DNA of 11,072 bases from Candidatus Sulfopaludibacter sp. SbA3 (GTDB lineage Bacteria; Acidobacteriota; Vicinamibacteria; Vicinamibacterales; UBA2999): assembly GCA_945866285.1 (NCBI GenBank), contig CAMBHC010000055.1, positions 1 to 11,072 on the forward strand, in the 5' to 3' direction. Below, in pieces: positions 8,983 through 11,072 of the stretch. The translations under genes and the position numbers were made by a program. Below the pieces are notes generated by a model, which made no database searches, was not told the DNA's origin, and worked only from the letters and a program-made list of their open reading frames with translations. Positions within the stretch are counted from its first letter, which is position 1. Each line of letters starts with the position of its first letter.

Positions 8983-9330
8983 ATGACGACGACCATCAAG
9001 CTCGGATTGGCCTTCGCGGTGATCACGGCGGCGTTTCAGGGAGCGCGGCTGATGGTGACCAATTACCAGTTTGAAGACGCGGTGGAGCAGGTGTTGCTGT
9101 TTGCGCCGAACGCATCTGATGCTGATGTGACCGAACGGATTCTGGCGCTGGCCGGTGATTACGACCTGCCGCTTGCTGCTGAGGACCTCGCGATTAGCGA
9201 ACACGGCTCAGACCGCGTCGTCGAGATGACCTACACGATGGATGCGGCGTTTATTCCTGGCCTCATCACTCAGCCGGTCACCTTCAACCCGACCGCGTCG
9301 GTGCGGTTGCTCACCAAGCGTCCGCGCTAG
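8983..9330 (+). CDS. Small single-pass membrane protein of unknown function (DUF4845-like position)
   Basis: This 115-residue protein has one hydrophobic N-terminal helix at about 5-25, then a predicted soluble domain rich in acidic residues and ending in basic TKRPR. Residues 26-70 look helical (QFEDAVEQVLLFAPNASDAD, then ERILALAGDYDLPLAAEDLA). Residues 75-110 look like beta strands. No catalytic motif is evident. In proteobacteria a small one-helix protein (DUF4845) commonly sits right after lepB. The position, topology and soluble-domain layout here are similar, but I see no decisive sequence match. The ATG at 8983 follows GGTTGGATGC, a modest ribosome site; an ATG four bases earlier is in another frame. 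The TAG stop at 9328-9330 abuts the stop of the convergent cyclodeaminase gene with no bases between. Real gene: likely. Function: unknown. Confidence 0.75.
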   Translation: MTTTIKLGLAFAVITAAFQGARLMVTNYQFEDAVEQVLLFAPNASDADVTERILALAGDYDLPLAAEDLAISEHGSDRVVEMTYTMDAAFIPGLITQPVTFNPTASVRLLTKRPR

Positions 9331-9334
9331 CTAG
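9327..9334. other. Shared palindrome CTAGCTAG forming two convergent stop codons
   Basis: The plus-strand gene ends with TAG at 9328-9330, and the minus-strand cyclodeaminase gene ends with TAG read from 9333 to 9331. The two stops are back to back inside the perfect 8-bp palindrome CTAGCTAG. There is no intergenic DNA, and no hairpin plus T-run on either strand, so transcripts from both sides must run into the opposing gene. Confidence 0.9.
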
Positions 9335-9948
9335 GCCAGCCGGGTCCGCGCCTCTGCGGCCTGGCGCGTGACTTCCGAGACCAGACGTCCCGTCTCGTCG
9401 CTGGCGGCCGATGTGAACTGCAGGTCGCGCACACTGCCAAGATTGATGCGGACGTTGGCCTCCGCGCCGCCGGCCGCGGCCTCGAGCAACCCAATCGCCA
9501 CGCCCACGTCGCTGACCGCTGACCGGTTGCCGCCCGCGGCCACGGCGCCCGCCTGTGCCATTGCCGCTGCGCACGCGCGCAAAGTCTGCAGTGGCGCCGT
9601 CGTCGCGGCTTGCAGGGCCTTCTGAATCGCAGCCGAGCGCGCGGCCTTCTCATCGTCGCTGGCCTTCGGCAGGCGATAGGCGCCCATCACTTCGTCGAAC
9701 GCCGCGGCGTCGGCGTCGGCAAGCGCCGCGAGGGTCGCGGCGAGAGGCTGAAGGGCCTGTCGCGCGGCCGCCAACGCGGCCTTCTCGTCGTCGCTGTTGG
9801 TGTTCGACTTCGCGAGACCGGTCACCATCACCAGCAGGGAAGTGCCCATGGCGCCGGCGACCGCCGACGCGGTGCCCCCGCCCGGCGTCGGATCGGGGCT
9901 GGCCAGCGCGTCCAAGAACTGCGCGAGGGTCATGTCGGCGAACTTCAT
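9331..9948 (-). CDS. fchA: Formimidotetrahydrofolate cyclodeaminase (FTCD C-terminal domain family)
   Basis: This 205-residue protein is a stand-alone cyclodeaminase of the FTCD_C family, converting 5-formimino-tetrahydrofolate to 5,10-methenyl-tetrahydrofolate and ammonia. It is nearly all alpha-helical and alanine-rich, as expected for this domain. Family features are PTPGGGTASAVAGAMG (20-35) near the N-terminus, the D-A-D-A-x-A-F-D-x-V-M-x-A-Y-x-L-P pattern at 78-94, GNRSAVSDVGVA (140-151) with the conserved aspartate D147, and NVRINL (165-170). Length matches the bacterial single-domain enzyme (about 200-210 aa), unlike the fused mammalian FTCD. Its ATG overlaps the hutI stop by four bases (ATGA), so the two are co-translated. 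The context points to recycling the one-carbon unit released from histidine. A separate glutamate formimidoyltransferase should be encoded elsewhere. Confidence 0.88.
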   Translation of the reverse strand: MKFADMTLAQFLDALASPDPTPGGGTASAVAGAMGTSLLVMVTGLAKSNTNSDDEKAALAAARQALQPLAATLAALADADAAAFDEVMGAYRLPKASDDEKAARSAAIQKALQAATTAPLQTLRACAAAMAQAGAVAAGGNRSAVSDVGVAIGLLEAAAGGAEANVRINLGSVRDLQFTSAASDETGRLVSEVTRQAAEARTRLA

Positions 9949-11072
9949 TTCACTATTCTCCCGCGTTTCACGACGTGGCGGATTACCGGCGCGCCGACGC
10001 GAATCAGGTCCGCGAGGGCGCCGTCAACAACGACCGCGTCCAGTTGCTTGCCGGATTCGAGGCTGCCAACCGTCTCGGCCCGATCGATCGCCGCCGCCGC
10101 GTTAATCGTGGCGCCGACGAGCGCTTCCTCGAGGGTCATGTTCATGCCGAAGCAGGCGAGCGACATCACAAACGGCATGGAGGTCGTGAATCCGCCACCG
10201 GGGTTGAGATCGGTGGCCAGCGCGACGGCGACGCCCTGGTCGATCAGCATCCGGGCCGGCGCGAACCGGCCGAGCTTTAGGAAGAACGCGGCCGCCGGCA
10301 GCAGCGTCGCCACGACGCCGGCGTCGGCCATGCGCCGGGCATGCGGTTGGTCCACGAAAATCAGGTGATCGGCGGAACGCGCGCCGACGGTTGCGGCAAC
10401 GGCGGCACCGCCGCTCAGCCCGAGTTCGTCGGCGTGGATGCGCGGCTTGAGTCCGTGCCGCCGGCCGGCTTCCAGGATGGCTTGCGATTCTTCCGGCGTG
10501 AACACCCCGGTCTCGCAAAACACGTCGCACCATTCGGCGAGACCTTCGGCGGCCACGGCCGGAATCATCTCGTCGATGACCAGCTTGATGTAGTCGGCGC
10601 GTCGGCCGCGGTACTCGACCGGCACTTCGTGCGCGCCCATGAAGGTGGCGGTCAGCTCGATCGGCTGTTCCGCCGCGAGCGCCTTGATCGCCCGCAGCAT
10701 CCGTAACTCGGTCTCGCGGTCGAGGCCATAGCCGCTTTTGGCTTCGGCGGTGGTCGTGCCAAACGCCAGCATCTCGGCCAGGCGGGCGCGTCCGCCCGCG
10801 ATTAAGTCCTGTTCGCTCGCGGCGCGCGTCGCCGCGACCGTCTTGACGATGCCGCCGCCGTCAGCGGCGATTTCGGCATAGGTGGCGCCGCCCAGGCGCC
10901 GGCGCAGCTCTTCCCGTCGATCGCCGCCGAACACGAGATGCGTGTGTGGGTCGACCAGGCCGGGGATCACGGTGCAGCCGCGCGCGTCGATCACCTGGGC
11001 CGCCGCCGACAGCGTGACCTCGCGCTCAGCATCAGCCGCCGCCCCGACAAAGACGACGCGGCCGTCGAGTCC
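9945..11072 (-). CDS. hutI: Imidazolonepropionase, N-terminus cut by window edge
   Basis: HutI is a metal-dependent amidohydrolase that opens 4-imidazolone-5-propanoate to N-formimino-L-glutamate, the third step of histidine breakdown. The visible 375 residues hold most of the family's roughly 400-415. Key motifs, numbered in the visible part, are: PGLVDPHTHLVFGGDRRE (37-54), with metal ligands H43 and H45; KSGYGLD (112-118); CDVFCETGVF (182-191); IHADELGLSGG (212-222), with ligand H213; SADHL (233-237); LPAAAFFLK (258-266); and ATDLNPGG (286-293), with catalytic D288. The frame continues to the window edge with G-L-D-G-R-V-V-F-V-G, a typical N-terminal beta strand, so the in-frame GTG at 10994 is not the start. 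The stop overlaps the cyclodeaminase start by 4 bp. hutH, hutU and a formimidoyltransferase are likely just upstream, beyond 11072. Confidence 0.96.
   Translation of the reverse strand, partial: GLDGRVVFVGAAADAEREVTLSAAAQVIDARGCTVIPGLVDPHTHLVFGGDRREELRRRLGGATYAEIAADGGGIVKTVAATRAASEQDLIAGGRARLAEMLAFGTTTAEAKSGYGLDRETELRMLRAIKALAAEQPIELTATFMGAHEVPVEYRGRRADYIKLVIDEMIPAVAAEGLAEWCDVFCETGVFTPEESQAILEAGRRHGLKPRIHADELGLSGGAAVAATVGARSADHLIFVDQPHARRMADAGVVATLLPAAAFFLKLGRFAPARMLIDQGVAVALATDLNPGGGFTTSMPFVMSLACFGMNMTLEEALVGATINAAAAIDRAETVGSLESGKQLDAVVVDGALADLIRVGAPVIRHVVKRGRIVK

Overview
The window is about 11 kb of GC-rich chromosomal DNA with tightly packed genes. It carries no phage, insertion sequence, CRISPR or RNA gene that I can see. 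The content is core metabolism: the translation GTPase LepA, signal peptidase LepB and histidine breakdown. I infer a free-living, high-GC Gram-negative-type bacterium. Acidobacteriota (Vicinamibacteria-like) is my guess from the lepA-lepB arrangement, the zinc-ribbon membrane protease and a short heptamer repeat between genes. No marker in the window fixes the taxonomy.

Layout. Positions 1-4760 (minus strand) hold a three-gene unit, read from high to low coordinate. First is a PLP-dependent D-threonine-aldolase/D-serine-dehydratase-like enzyme. Next, after about 50 bp, is a large FAD plus Fe-S D-2-hydroxyacid dehydrogenase of the YdiJ type. Last, joined by a 4-bp ATGA overlap, is a MatC/SLC13-like dicarboxylate permease that runs off the left edge. 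Together they look like an uptake-and-oxidation module for a D-configured hydroxy(amino) acid or the glyoxylate/glycolate released from one; this is inference. Positions 4761-5011 are a short spacer containing what looks like the decayed 3' end of a Uma2-family gene. Positions 5012-6385 (minus) encode a membrane-anchored trypsin-like protease with an N-terminal zinc ribbon.

A 50-bp divergent intergenic region with a nearly symmetric -10-like core separates the protease from the plus-strand lepA-lepB pair (2 bp apart). The pair is followed by a 7-bp-period tandem repeat and a small one-helix membrane protein gene. That gene meets the next, convergent gene stop codon to stop codon in an 8-bp palindrome, CTAGCTAG.

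Positions 9331-11072 (minus) hold the end of a histidine-utilisation operon. hutI (imidazolonepropionase, N-terminus outside the window) overlaps a cyclodeaminase gene by 4 bp. HutI makes formiminoglutamate. The cyclodeaminase acts on the formimino-tetrahydrofolate made from it, so the pair implies the folate-dependent route of histidine breakdown.

Nothing here is clearly a new system. The best leads are the aldolase/dehydrogenase/permease unit, the zinc-ribbon protease, the heptamer repeat and the Uma2 remnant.
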